Notes under the pieces: generated by a model
Database searches by the model: none
Told to the model about the DNA's origin: nothing
Seen by the model: only the letters and a program-made list of their open reading frames with translations
Source of the DNA: G965233625 sp965233625
GTDB lineage: Bacteria; Planctomycetota; Planctomycetia; Pirellulales; Pirellulaceae
Length of the DNA: 64,000 nucleotides
Reading direction: 5' to 3'
Assembly (NCBI GenBank): GCA_965233625.1
Contig: OZ247499.1
Location: 682,001 to 746,000 of the forward strand
Part shown: piece after piece, positions 17,145-26,009 of the stretch
Position numbering within the stretch: the stretch's first letter is position 1
How the letters are laid out: each line of letters begins with the position of its first letter
Translations under genes and position numbers: made by a program

Positions 17145-20100
17145 TTACGCCGGGTCGCTGCTGTTGGCAGCTTCAACAATCTCTTGCGGAAGTGGCAATG
17201 CAGCGAACGCCGGCCGGCGAAGACGCTGACTTTTCGACGAAGTTGAAACAACGCCGGATCGCAAATCCACCACCGGCGATGGCCCGGCGTCATAGATACG
17301 CAGCAGCGGGCGGAACCGTAAAGGATCGTCCGCCGCTTCCAGCCCGGTCTCCATACACTGCTGCTCGCGCTGGCGGCATTCTTCTTCAAAGGTCAGAAGT
17401 TTGGCCACGGCGTCGTCATCAGCTTCCAGCGGCAGTGCGATAACCTGGTACGGCACGAAGTGACCGGCGTCGTGTCTGCAAAGATGCGTGCCCACTTCCT
17501 GCGAACACAGTTGGTGCGCGGCGACGCCTTCCATCTCAATCACGTGTGTCTGCAGCCTTGCACAAGCCCGCTGGAATGCAGCGTCTTCGCTAGGTTTATA
17601 CCAGTCAGCAGACGCCGGCTGGTTTTCCTTGGGCACCGTGGTCAAAAACACGCCGGTGGGACCAAATCTTTCGACGTTCCCTTCATCCAGAAGGTAGGTG
17701 TATCTAAACGCGTTTGCTAAACGCTGTGATAAAGCTGCATGTTGCGAGGCTTCCGCCTGGCTAGCTGTGCGAACCAGTAGTAGGCAGCGTTGATGGTTCA
17801 TACCCGGCTCCGTCGGGCTGATTGCTTCCAGTAACGCCAGCGCATCAAGCAGGTGCAGTAACGACTCCTCGAACTTCCCTACGGAGTTCCGCGCGGTCGC
17901 ATCGGCGGTCAGATCGTTCAGATACTGATTGATGTCATCGGCTGCGAAAAGATCGCCCACCGACGGAAGCAGCGGGTCGTACCGACCGAACTTCGACCGG
18001 GGCGGACGGGTCGTAATTGCTGGCGGGCGGTGTGATTTGCCGCGGCTTTCCAGGTCATCCAGCAAACGCCGGCGCCAGTTGCGTACATGGTCTACAAACT
18101 GCATGGCAGCCAGGAACTGCCACTGCTGATCGGTAATGGCGCCCGGCGTTAGTTCGCCTTCGGGCCGGTATTGCTGAAACTGCTCCGTCAACCGCCCAAT
18201 GGCGGCGCCTGCGGCTTTTAAAATCCGCTGACTATCTGCGTCCGGCCCAGGGCGGAAACAGTTTTCGCCTGGTTTCACTTCTTCTAGGTGAATTACGCTG
18301 GCCTTCAGATGCTCTTTCCGCTGCGTTACTTGCAGAACGAAGGGCGTGCCCGGAGCAACGGCGGCAAGTTGGCGGGCCACGGGCTGCACCAGTTCTTTCT
18401 CAATAGCACGCCGCATCGCCCGGGCGCCAAGCGTGGGATGATAGCCGCGGTCGATGACCCACTGCACGGCAGAATCGCTGACAGCCAGCGAGGTCCGCCG
18501 CTGCGAAAGCCCTTCGCGTGATAACACATCGGCCATCAGCATCCGCGCGATCTTCGCCAGCGAATCACGATCCAGCGGTGCAAACGGCACGACGTGGTCC
18601 AGACGATTGAAAAACTCGGGACGGAAGAAATCTTCCGCCGCCTTGGCGTACACAGGCTGCTGAGCCTTCGCCCCGTTTTTATCAAACCCGATGCGTGAGG
18701 CGGCCTGCCGTACTCCCAGGTTCGACGTCATGATTATCACCGCGTTGCCGAAATACGCGGTACGGCCCAGACTGTCCGTCAGGCGCCCTTCGCCCAGCAC
18801 CTGCAACAGGGTGTCGAACACGTCCGGATGCGCTTTCTCGATTTCGTCCAACAATACAACGGAAAACGGCTGCCTGCGGATGGCGGATGTGAGCAGACCT
18901 TCGGGCTGGCCACCGCCTCCTGTCAGTCGCGATGCAGAGCCAGGGGCAACGTACTCATTCATATCAAACCGCAGCAACCGCGATTCGGAGCCAAAGAAAA
19001 CGTCCGCCAGCGCTTTCGCCGTTTCGGTTTTGCCGACGCCAGTGGGTCCAAGAAACAGCAGTGTGGCCAAAGGTCGCGACGGATCATTCAGCCGCGCCTT
19101 CGAGATACTCATCACATCGGCCAGCACGGCCACGGCATCGGGCTGCCCGATGATGCGGCGTTCAAATTGCGCCACAATCTGCTCCCGTGGCAGCCGGGCG
19201 CCGGGGTCGAGCATGTTGAGTTTCATGCCGCTGGTCTGCTGAATCATCTGCAAGGCATGCAGCGGAGCGACCTGGCGCTTCTGCCGGTTGATGGCAAGTT
19301 GCGATAGCAGGTTGACGGCTTTGCCCGGCATCGATGTGTCGCCCATGTACCGCCGGGTCAGATCGACCACCAGAGGCAGCGTTTTCGGATTGAACAGGCA
19401 AGCATGCTCCTGTTCCAGTTGGCGGATGGTGTCAAGCAGAATCAGCTGCGAGCATGCAGCCGGTGGCTCCTCGACCCTTAAGATCTGGAACAGGTCGGCG
19501 AAGCCGCGATCTGTTTCACGGAAAACACGCCACTGGGCCGGTGTGGTTTCCGCCACGATTTTCAGCTCGCGGCGCGACGCAGCCCGCTTCAACAGGTCCG
19601 CGACCGACAGGTCCGATGAGCTGGAAACACCCGCGCGGAACATGCCATTCAGATCGTCCAGATATAGCCAGTCCTCATGCTTGTGCATCTTTTTGACAAT
19701 CGCCAGCAGGCGCGCCTCCCACTGACCCACGTAAGACATGCCAGAGATCAGACGCTGCGGAGATACCAGCCAAGTATTACGCCGCGACTGAAACTGTCCA
19801 CCTTTCTCCTTGTTGTGGCGGTAGACGAATTCATTCACCAGAGTCGTTTTCCCCACACCCTCCGGCCCCAGCAGCAGAATGGGCCGCCGTTCTGGTGCGT
19901 TCATCAATCGTACAAACCGTTCGACCAGGTCGTCGCGACGATAGGTGCGCATCAGGCCGGTGGGAAATTGCCAATCCAGGCAGCGGCCCACAGCGCGCAG
20001 TTCTTCTGCGCCGTTGAACGTGCGGTTGCCGCCCAGGGCGGCGAACAGGCTTTCCTGCTCGCTGGCTTTGGGAATTACCTGATTAGCGGAGATGTTGTAG

Positions 20101-20603
20101 TCAACGGTGGTCACCCAAGCCTGATATTTAGCCGTATAGGGCTCCATCAATTGCAACACGTAGGCTTCGTCCTCTTCCCTTTCAAGTTTCCGCAGGAACA
20201 AGGTCAAACAATGCTGAAACCGCATGCTGGCGTCGGCGCCACGCTGAATCTCAAACCAGACTTCGGGCAGCGTTGGCATAAAGCCCATCCGGCGCCCCAG
20301 TGCACGGAAAACCGCCAGTGGAAACGCCCCGTTCACATGGCGGTGACTTAGCTCTATCTGCATCTTATGCCGTTGCAGATGCACGTCTGGCGCAAACGAG
20401 AACCGGGCGACAACCTCGTGATTTCCCGACCGGGCTTCACTCTCGAGATATTTGCGCAGGGTCTGAACGGCCTTCGAAGTCACAACGCTAAGGTCCGCGC
20501 CGCTTTCGACCAGATCTGGAAAGAATAGCGGACGCACGCGGAATTCAGCGCGGCTTTTCGGCGGCCGGCGCTCTTCCACCAGCATCGGGGTGGTAATATT
20601 CAT
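17145..20603 (-). CDS. Large ClpB/ClpA-like double AAA+ ATPase with unusual C-terminal extension
   Basis: 1152 residues. The N-terminal 200 residues do not match the Clp_N repeat. The first AAA module has Walker A GPEGVGKT (246-253) and an altered Walker B (LYLDDLN, about 313-319, Asp in place of Glu). The second module has Walker A GPTGVGKT (519-526), Walker B VVLLDEIEKAH (582-592), sensor TSNLG (626-630), the RPEFFNRLD box (661-669) and the ClpB C-terminal GARAMRRAIE (726-735). Residues about 790-1152 are an extra region without AAA motifs. The ATPase likely threads or remodels proteins. It lacks an obvious ClpP loop. It precedes the radical SAM gene by 104 bases on the same strand. Confidence 0.88.
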   Translation of the reverse strand: MNITTPMLVEERRPPKSRAEFRVRPLFFPDLVESGADLSVVTSKAVQTLRKYLESEARSGNHEVVARFSFAPDVHLQRHKMQIELSHRHVNGAFPLAVFRALGRRMGFMPTLPEVWFEIQRGADASMRFQHCLTLFLRKLEREEDEAYVLQLMEPYTAKYQAWVTTVDYNISANQVIPKASEQESLFAALGGNRTFNGAEELRAVGRCLDWQFPTGLMRTYRRDDLVERFVRLMNAPERRPILLLGPEGVGKTTLVNEFVYRHNKEKGGQFQSRRNTWLVSPQRLISGMSYVGQWEARLLAIVKKMHKHEDWLYLDDLNGMFRAGVSSSSDLSVADLLKRAASRRELKIVAETTPAQWRVFRETDRGFADLFQILRVEEPPAACSQLILLDTIRQLEQEHACLFNPKTLPLVVDLTRRYMGDTSMPGKAVNLLSQLAINRQKRQVAPLHALQMIQQTSGMKLNMLDPGARLPREQIVAQFERRIIGQPDAVAVLADVMSISKARLNDPSRPLATLLFLGPTGVGKTETAKALADVFFGSESRLLRFDMNEYVAPGSASRLTGGGGQPEGLLTSAIRRQPFSVVLLDEIEKAHPDVFDTLLQVLGEGRLTDSLGRTAYFGNAVIIMTSNLGVRQAASRIGFDKNGAKAQQPVYAKAAEDFFRPEFFNRLDHVVPFAPLDRDSLAKIARMLMADVLSREGLSQRRTSLAVSDSAVQWVIDRGYHPTLGARAMRRAIEKELVQPVARQLAAVAPGTPFVLQVTQRKEHLKASVIHLEEVKPGENCFRPGPDADSQRILKAAGAAIGRLTEQFQQYRPEGELTPGAITDQQWQFLAAMQFVDHVRNWRRRLLDDLESRGKSHRPPAITTRPPRSKFGRYDPLLPSVGDLFAADDINQYLNDLTADATARNSVGKFEESLLHLLDALALLEAISPTEPGMNHQRCLLLVRTASQAEASQHAALSQRLANAFRYTYLLDEGNVERFGPTGVFLTTVPKENQPASADWYKPSEDAAFQRACARLQTHVIEMEGVAAHQLCSQEVGTHLCRHDAGHFVPYQVIALPLEADDDAVAKLLTFEEECRQREQQCMETGLEAADDPLRFRPLLRIYDAGPSPVVDLRSGVVSTSSKSQRLRRPAFAALPLPQEIVEAANSSDPA

Positions 20604-20746
20604 GACGATAAGCCCATACTGTAAAGCGACTTAGGCATTAAGGGGCCAATGCGCGCAGACGTTTGTTGCCGGCAGTGGTAGAATTTCACATCAAATTGAG
20701 ACGGTCCGGCACTCACCTTTTTTCATTCTCCCGCATTCGATCCCGT

Positions 20747-21445
20747 ATGTCACGCAGGCAACACCTCCAGAAACTCAAGCAAGCCGCGCCCGCGATTGCC
20801 CCTTCGTTGCTGATGTGCGACTTCGGGAACCTCGAAAGAGAGATCGCCGCGCTGGAGGACGCCGGTGCGCCGGTGCTGCACCTGGACGTGATGGATGGCC
20901 GCTTTGTACCCAACCTGACGTACGGGATGCCGATTGTCGCCGCCTGCCGTAAACTCTCGCAGTTGCCGCTGGACGTGCATCTGATGATCGAGGCGCCGGA
21001 GGACTATATCGAGGCGTTCTTCGACGCAGGCGCCGACATTTTGACGATTCATGTTGAGGCTGTTGACAATCCACGGCCGATACTCGAAAAAATCGCCTCG
21101 CTGGGGGCGGGTGCCGGGCTGGCGCTCAACCCGGATACACCCCTAAATAAGGTGTTGCCTCACTTAGACTTATGCGACTTGGCGCTGGTCATGAGCGTGA
21201 ACGCCGGATTTGGCGGCCAGAAATTCAATCCAGTCGCGTTGGACAAACTCACACAATTACGGGACAACGCACGGCCAGAATGCCTGATTGAGGTCGATGG
21301 CGGTGTGAATCGCGAGACGATTGCCCGTTGTGCAGATGCCGGAGCCGACATTTTTGTGGTCGGTTCGGCGATCTTTGGTCAAGAAGACTATGGAAACGCC
21401 ATTGCCGGGCTATCGCAACAAGCGACGGCCGGCGCAGGCGGGTAA
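20747..21445 (+). CDS. rpe: Ribulose-phosphate 3-epimerase
   Basis: The ATG at 20747 gives 232 residues, the normal length; an upstream in-frame ATG at 20663 would add 28 residues unlike the family. The enzyme interconverts ribulose-5-phosphate and xylulose-5-phosphate. Seen motifs: APSLLMCDF (strand 1), HLDVMDGRFVPN with the metal His and Asp, DVHLMIEAPEDYI, VNAGFGGQKF with the phosphate loop, and IEVDGGVN. It starts a plus-strand group with the degenerate histidine phosphatase and accD. Confidence 0.96.
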   Translation: MSRRQHLQKLKQAAPAIAPSLLMCDFGNLEREIAALEDAGAPVLHLDVMDGRFVPNLTYGMPIVAACRKLSQLPLDVHLMIEAPEDYIEAFFDAGADILTIHVEAVDNPRPILEKIASLGAGAGLALNPDTPLNKVLPHLDLCDLALVMSVNAGFGGQKFNPVALDKLTQLRDNARPECLIEVDGGVNRETIARCADAGADIFVVGSAIFGQEDYGNAIAGLSQQATAGAGG

Positions 21446-21485
21446 GGATGCCACGGTTCGATTTCAGCTCTGTTGAAAGCACGTT

Positions 21486-22058
21486 ATGTTACGCATCGTT
21501 CTGGCCCACCCAGGCGCCACGGACTTCGACGATCAAGGCCGCATCAAAGGCAATCTCGATATTCCGCTTAGCCCGTCCGGCATCCATCAAGTCGATCAAT
21601 CGGCCGTGGAACTGCAGGATTCCGGGATTTCTGTGGTTTATTGCGGCCCTGGCATGGCCAACGAAGGCACTGCCAGCATGATCGCCAAAGAAGCCGGCGC
21701 ACGGGTGAAGAAAATCGACGCGTTTGTGAATCTCGACCACGGGTTGTGGCACGGCAAGCTGGTTGATGAGGTGAAAGTCAATCAACCCAAGGTTTACCGC
21801 CAATGGCAGGAAAACCCGGAAGCGGTCTGCCCACCCGGCGGCGAAACGCTTGAATCCGCCCGTCAGCGGATTACACCTGTGTTAGCGAGAATTTTACGGA
21901 AACACCGCCAGGGCGTGATTGCGATTGTCGCCCCTGAGCCTTTGATGAGCCTGGTACGGACCTTTGTGTCCGAAGGTGAACTGGGCGACCTGTGGGCCGC
22001 GAGCAGCGAACACGGCGGATATGAAGTGGTAGAAGCTAAGGCGAAGGCAGGAGTGTAG
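21486..22058 (+). CDS. Histidine phosphatase superfamily protein with degraded active site
   Basis: 190 residues. The fold pattern of phosphoglycerate-mutase-type phosphatases is clear: a first strand with histidine, GNLDIPLSPSGIHQV, an IDAFVNLDHGLWHGKLVDEV block, GGETLESARQRI and a late strand. The catalytic core is altered. The usual RHG is read here as AHP (LAHPGATD). The usual SSPLxRAxQTA is read as CGPGMANEGTA. The second catalytic histidine in the late strand is replaced (IVAPEPLM). It therefore keeps one histidine only and is probably a non-catalytic or altered member. It sits 40 bases after rpe and one base before the accD start. Confidence 0.85.
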   Translation: MLRIVLAHPGATDFDDQGRIKGNLDIPLSPSGIHQVDQSAVELQDSGISVVYCGPGMANEGTASMIAKEAGARVKKIDAFVNLDHGLWHGKLVDEVKVNQPKVYRQWQENPEAVCPPGGETLESARQRITPVLARILRKHRQGVIAIVAPEPLMSLVRTFVSEGELGDLWAASSEHGGYEVVEAKAKAGV

Positions 22059-22059
22059 G

Positions 22060-22875
22060 GTGAAAAGACCCAAACGTGGTATTCCAGAAGGTCTGTGGCA
22101 AAAATGCCCGGATTGCGATAAAGCGATTTTCCGCAAAGAAGCAGAGAAACGGCTCTGGGTCTGCCCAGAGTGCGGGTACCATCTGTACGTCTCCGCCAGC
22201 CAGCGTATTGTGCAACTTCTTGACGAAGGCACCTTCGAAGAGTGGGACGACGATCTGCGGCCCAATGATCCGCTGCAGTTCGTCTTCAAAAACAACAAGT
22301 CCTATGTCGAGAAGCTTGAAGAGGCTCAAACACAGACGGGCCTCTCGGATGCGGCAATCACCGGCACCGGCATGATCCGTGCCAGGCGTGTAGCTGTCGG
22401 AATCACCGATTCTGCCTTCATCATGGGCAGCATGGGCAGCGTTGTTGGCGAACGGTTGGCCCGTCTGGTCGAACGCGCGACCGAAGACGATCTGCCGTTG
22501 ATCATCATCAGTGGCAGCGGGGGCGGCGCACGCATGCACGAAGGCATTCTGTCGTTGATGCAGATGGCGAAAGTATCCGCCGCGCTTGCCCGGTTTGATA
22601 AAGCGGGCGGGTTGTTCATTTCTGTGCTGACCAATCCGACGATGGGTGGCGTTGCAGCGAGTTTTGCCTCATTGGGCGATGTGGTTTTCGCCGAACCCAA
22701 AGCCCTGATCGGCTTCGCCGGTCCGCGGACCATTAAGGCGACGATCCGCATCGAACTGCCAGAAGGCTTTCAGACCAGCGAATTCCTGCTCGAACACGGC
22801 TATATCGACCGCATTGTGCCGCGCGATCGCCTGAAGACTGAGATCGCCCGCACGATTGATTACTGTGGCAAATAA
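22060..22875 (+). CDS. accD: Acetyl-CoA carboxylase carboxyltransferase subunit beta
   Basis: 271 residues with a GTG start one base after the previous stop. A zinc ribbon uses C16, C19, C35 and C38. The carboxyltransferase core has GSMGSVVGERLARLVE, LPLIIISGSGGGARMHEGILSLMQM with the oxyanion glycines, and LTNPTMGGVAASFASLGD. With AccA it transfers CO2 from biotin to acetyl-CoA to make malonyl-CoA, the first step of fatty acid synthesis. accA is not in the window. The tight spacing implies co-translation with the upstream gene. Confidence 0.96.
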   Translation: MKRPKRGIPEGLWQKCPDCDKAIFRKEAEKRLWVCPECGYHLYVSASQRIVQLLDEGTFEEWDDDLRPNDPLQFVFKNNKSYVEKLEEAQTQTGLSDAAITGTGMIRARRVAVGITDSAFIMGSMGSVVGERLARLVERATEDDLPLIIISGSGGGARMHEGILSLMQMAKVSAALARFDKAGGLFISVLTNPTMGGVAASFASLGDVVFAEPKALIGFAGPRTIKATIRIELPEGFQTSEFLLEHGYIDRIVPRDRLKTEIARTIDYCGK

Positions 22876-22897
22876 CAGCTATTTTCACCAACAACGG

Positions 22898-23581
22898 CTA
22901 TTTCTGCTCTAAATGCGCCCCAACCAGTTTGGTCCAGAGCTTGTAGCCGGCCGGTGAGAGATGCAACTTATCACTGGCGAGCAGTTCCGCGCGTGGCTTC
23001 CCATCGTCGCCCAGCATCGGCTGATCCACATCAATGTAGACCAGCCGGTCATCTTTTTTGCACACTTCTTCCACGCGGCGATTCGCTTTGCGGATGTTCT
23101 CAATCAGCTGCCAGCGTTTAATGCTGGGCTTGATGGCGATGAACAGAATGCGGGTCTTAGGCAGCGGTTTGTGCACCATTTCAACAAACGTGCGAAAGTC
23201 CTGCTCAACAACTTCCGGCGACTTTCCCGCGCTGGTGTCGTTGTCGCCGGCGTAAAAAACAATCGTTTCTGGCTTGTAGGGCAGCACGATTCGCGGTGCG
23301 AAGTGGATGCAGTCTGAGATGTGCGAACCGCCAAACCCGCGGTTCAAATAGTCGGCGCCGGGAAAATATTTTTCCAGATCCCATTTGCGGATGCTTGAGC
23401 TTCCCACAAACAGCACGCCGCCCTTGGCTGGCAGTTGTTTTTTATCGGAGGCTTCAAAACTTTGAATCGTTTTTTCAAATCGCGCGGGGTCGGCCGCCCC
23501 GGCCTGCATCGCTAGTCCCGCGGCGAATATCAGCGCGAAAAACGAGGTTGCGGCGAGTTGAATCGTGCGGAGTCTTAACAT
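22898..23581 (-). CDS. Secreted SGNH/GDSL-type esterase or acylhydrolase
   Basis: 227 residues with a signal peptide (about 1-30). The SGNH blocks are present: block I LFVGSSSIRKW (Ser at 61-63 region), block II GFGGSHISD, block III FYAGDNDTSAG and block V DKLHLSPAGY with the Asp-x-x-His pair. It should hydrolyse ester bonds, for example acetyl groups on carbohydrates, in the periplasm or outside. It converges with accD, 22 bases away. Substrate cannot be deduced. Confidence 0.92.
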   Translation of the reverse strand: MLRLRTIQLAATSFFALIFAAGLAMQAGAADPARFEKTIQSFEASDKKQLPAKGGVLFVGSSSIRKWDLEKYFPGADYLNRGFGGSHISDCIHFAPRIVLPYKPETIVFYAGDNDTSAGKSPEVVEQDFRTFVEMVHKPLPKTRILFIAIKPSIKRWQLIENIRKANRRVEEVCKKDDRLVYIDVDQPMLGDDGKPRAELLASDKLHLSPAGYKLWTKLVGAHLEQK

Positions 23582-23783
23582 GTTTCTGGTGTCTTTGGTG
23601 TGAGTTGTTATATTGCCTTAAGTCACGGAGGCGCGGCCTCGCAGCGGAATGGACACCCGCAAATAGCAGCAGTTGTGCACTGCCCCCAGCAGGATTTTCT
23701 ATAGACATCCCACGCTGTTGGCGGATAAAGAAATATAGATTCTCTGCATTGTCCTAGCTTCGAAGGTCTGTCTTATCGCTACT

Positions 23784-24851
23784 GTGACTACGAAAAGCAG
23801 CAAAGCTCGCAACGCAGCATCAAGCAGAAACATGGACCGGTCAGAACCTGAGTGGGCGGATTGGACCGATGGTGAACTGCTTGAGATGCGGATGAGCAAT
23901 CTGCATCTGCGGATCGAAGGCACGCCCCTCGAGTCGCGTATCGCCCGATTGTACAACGAGCTTGAATCTCGTGGGTTGGATTTCCGCCCGCACTTCTGGC
24001 TTTCGGATGAATGGTACTCTCCCGATGGCACACCCGGCATCGCGGCGCCTTTTTATCTAGCCCATCCGCGGCTGATGAAGCTAGAACGGCGGCAGATGCT
24101 GGAAGTAGAAGGCGGCTCTGAAGCACAGTGTATGAAGATCCTCAGGCACGAAGCCGGGCACGCCATTGACACGGCGTTCAGGCTGCATCGTCGTCAGAGG
24201 TGGCGGGAACTGTTTGGACGGCATACAGAAAAGTATCCCGATTACTACCAGCCGAAACCTTACAGCAAAGACTACGTGCTGCATCTTGATGCGTGGTACG
24301 CACAAAGCCATCCTTCGGAAGACTTCGCAGAGACATTCGCCGTGTGGTTGAAGCCGCGTTCAAAATGGCGGGTGCAGTACGAAGGCTGGCCGGCGATAGA
24401 GAAGTTGCATTACGTGGATGAATTGATGACAAGCCTGGCTGGGGAAAAACCAGCCGTAAGTTCCCGCCGCCATGTTGAACCACTGCGGGAACTCAACAAA
24501 TCCTTGAAGGAACATTACGCGGAAAAACGGGAACGCTATGGCAGCGACTATCCGCACTTCTACGACCGTGATCTGCGAAAACTCTTCTCTTGCGATCCCG
24601 AACACGCACGCTGCGGCAGCGCGGCGGCGTTTCTACGTAGCTGCCGGAAAGATATGCGCAGGCTGATTGCGCAGTGGACCGGGCTGTATCAGTACACGAT
24701 CGATCAGGTGCTGAATGAAATGATCGAACGGTGCATGCAGTTGCGACTGCGTGTGCACCGCGCGGAAGACGAAGTCCGCCGCGACCTGCTGGTGCTGTTA
24801 ACCGTGCAGACAATGAATTATCTTCATCAGGGACGCCGCATGGTGCTATAG
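23784..24851 (+). CDS. Putative zinc-binding metallopeptidase (Peptidase_Mx type)
   Basis: 355 residues from a GTG at 23784; an ATG at 23832 is the alternative start. The zinc motif HEAGH is at 122-126, followed by a helix with acidic residues HPSEDFAETFAVWLKP (176-191) that can give the third ligand. This spacing and the flanking FRPHFWLSDEWYSPDGTPGIAAPFYLAHP match the PF15887 group. There is no signal peptide. It is followed by an ATP-grasp gene in the same direction (111-base gap), a pairing that suggests a shared small-molecule or peptide pathway. Substrate unknown. Confidence 0.85.
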   Translation: MTTKSSKARNAASSRNMDRSEPEWADWTDGELLEMRMSNLHLRIEGTPLESRIARLYNELESRGLDFRPHFWLSDEWYSPDGTPGIAAPFYLAHPRLMKLERRQMLEVEGGSEAQCMKILRHEAGHAIDTAFRLHRRQRWRELFGRHTEKYPDYYQPKPYSKDYVLHLDAWYAQSHPSEDFAETFAVWLKPRSKWRVQYEGWPAIEKLHYVDELMTSLAGEKPAVSSRRHVEPLRELNKSLKEHYAEKRERYGSDYPHFYDRDLRKLFSCDPEHARCGSAAAFLRSCRKDMRRLIAQWTGLYQYTIDQVLNEMIERCMQLRLRVHRAEDEVRRDLLVLLTVQTMNYLHQGRRMVL

Positions 24852-24962
24852 GGTCCACGGCACACTAGACTGCGTTGATACAACTTCGACGCGGCGCCCA
24901 AGTCATTCATGCGTCTTCGCCATGCTGCCAGAACGGAATTCGCTTTACATGCCGGAATCGCG

Positions 24963-26000
24963 ATGAGAAAGCTCCGCGTGCTGGTTCTCATGCACGAGAA
25001 TCTGGTGCCCCCTGATACACTCGAAGGTTACTCCGACGAGGAACAACTCGAATGGAAGACAGAATTCGATGTGTTGCATACGCTGCGCCACATGGGGCAC
25101 GACGCACAGCCTCTTGGCGTTAGCGACGATCTCGGCAGAATCAGGCGGCTGATTATCGACTGGAAGCCGCACATCGCCTTCAATCTGCTTGAAGAATTTC
25201 ACGGCGTGTGGCTTTACGATACGCACGTCGTGAGCTTTCTGGAATTGATGCGGCAGATGTACACTGGCTGCAATCCGCGCGGCTTGATGCTGGCGCACGA
25301 TAAGGTGCTGACCAAGCAACTGCTGGCGTATCATCGCATCCCCACGCCCAAATTCTACGTGGCGCCGCTCGAGAAGCAGGCCCGGATGCCGCTGCGGATG
25401 AAATTCCCGTTGCTGGTTAAATCCGCCACTGCAGATGCTTCGTTAGGCATTACGTCCGCTTCGCTAGTGCACGATGCCGCGGAACTTGCAGTGCAGATCG
25501 CGCGGATTCATTCGGAAGTGCAAACCGATGCACTGGTGGAGGAATATATCGCGGGCCGGGAACTATATGTCGGCGTGCTTGGCAACCATCGACTGCAAAC
25601 GTTTCCCGCGTGGGAGTTGCAGTTCGCCAACGCACCAGAAACGCCAGTCATCGCCACCGCAGATGTAAAATGGAACGCCGAGCGGCAGAAGGAACTGGGT
25701 GTGAAGACAGGCGCCGCCCAGAATCTTCCTGCCGGGCTGGAAGCGAAACTGGCACGGCTTTCGCGACGTGTTTACCGGGCGTTGCACCTGAGTGGTTTCG
25801 CACGGATGGACTTCCGCGTATCGCCTGAAGGCAAGCCCTATGTGCTGGAAGCGAACCCTAACCCCAATCTCTCCTACGGCGAGGATTACGCCGAGTCCGC
25901 ACACGCGGCAGGCATCACGTACGAGGACCTGCTGCAACGCCTGATGAATCTAGGGCTGCGGTACCGCGCCGCCTGGCGCCAGGACCAGCCGGCTGAATAG
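24963..26000 (+). CDS. ATP-grasp ligase of the D-alanine-D-alanine ligase type
   Basis: The ATG at 24963 gives 345 residues; an upstream ATG at 24909 adds a family-unlike stretch. ATP-grasp motifs are seen: HDKVLTKQLL (112-121), FPLLVKSATADASLGI (148-163), VEEYIAGREL (192-201) and RMDFRV with VLEANPNPNLS (281-304), giving the Mg ligands D283, E297 and N299. The protein resembles D-Ala-D-Ala ligases but need not use D-alanine. It is next to a metallopeptidase gene, so a role in making or modifying a small peptide is possible. The usual ddl context with mur genes is absent. Confidence 0.87.
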   Translation: MRKLRVLVLMHENLVPPDTLEGYSDEEQLEWKTEFDVLHTLRHMGHDAQPLGVSDDLGRIRRLIIDWKPHIAFNLLEEFHGVWLYDTHVVSFLELMRQMYTGCNPRGLMLAHDKVLTKQLLAYHRIPTPKFYVAPLEKQARMPLRMKFPLLVKSATADASLGITSASLVHDAAELAVQIARIHSEVQTDALVEEYIAGRELYVGVLGNHRLQTFPAWELQFANAPETPVIATADVKWNAERQKELGVKTGAAQNLPAGLEAKLARLSRRVYRALHLSGFARMDFRVSPEGKPYVLEANPNPNLSYGEDYAESAHAAGITYEDLLQRLMNLGLRYRAAWRQDQPAE

Positions 26001-26009
26001 GCGCCGGGA

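Noticed and set aside
17145..20603. ClpB-like ATPase as the ClpV of a type VI system serving the Hcp array
   Set aside because: It is 17 kb away on the other strand, next to a radical SAM gene, has no ClpV-type N-domain, and no sheath gene is present.
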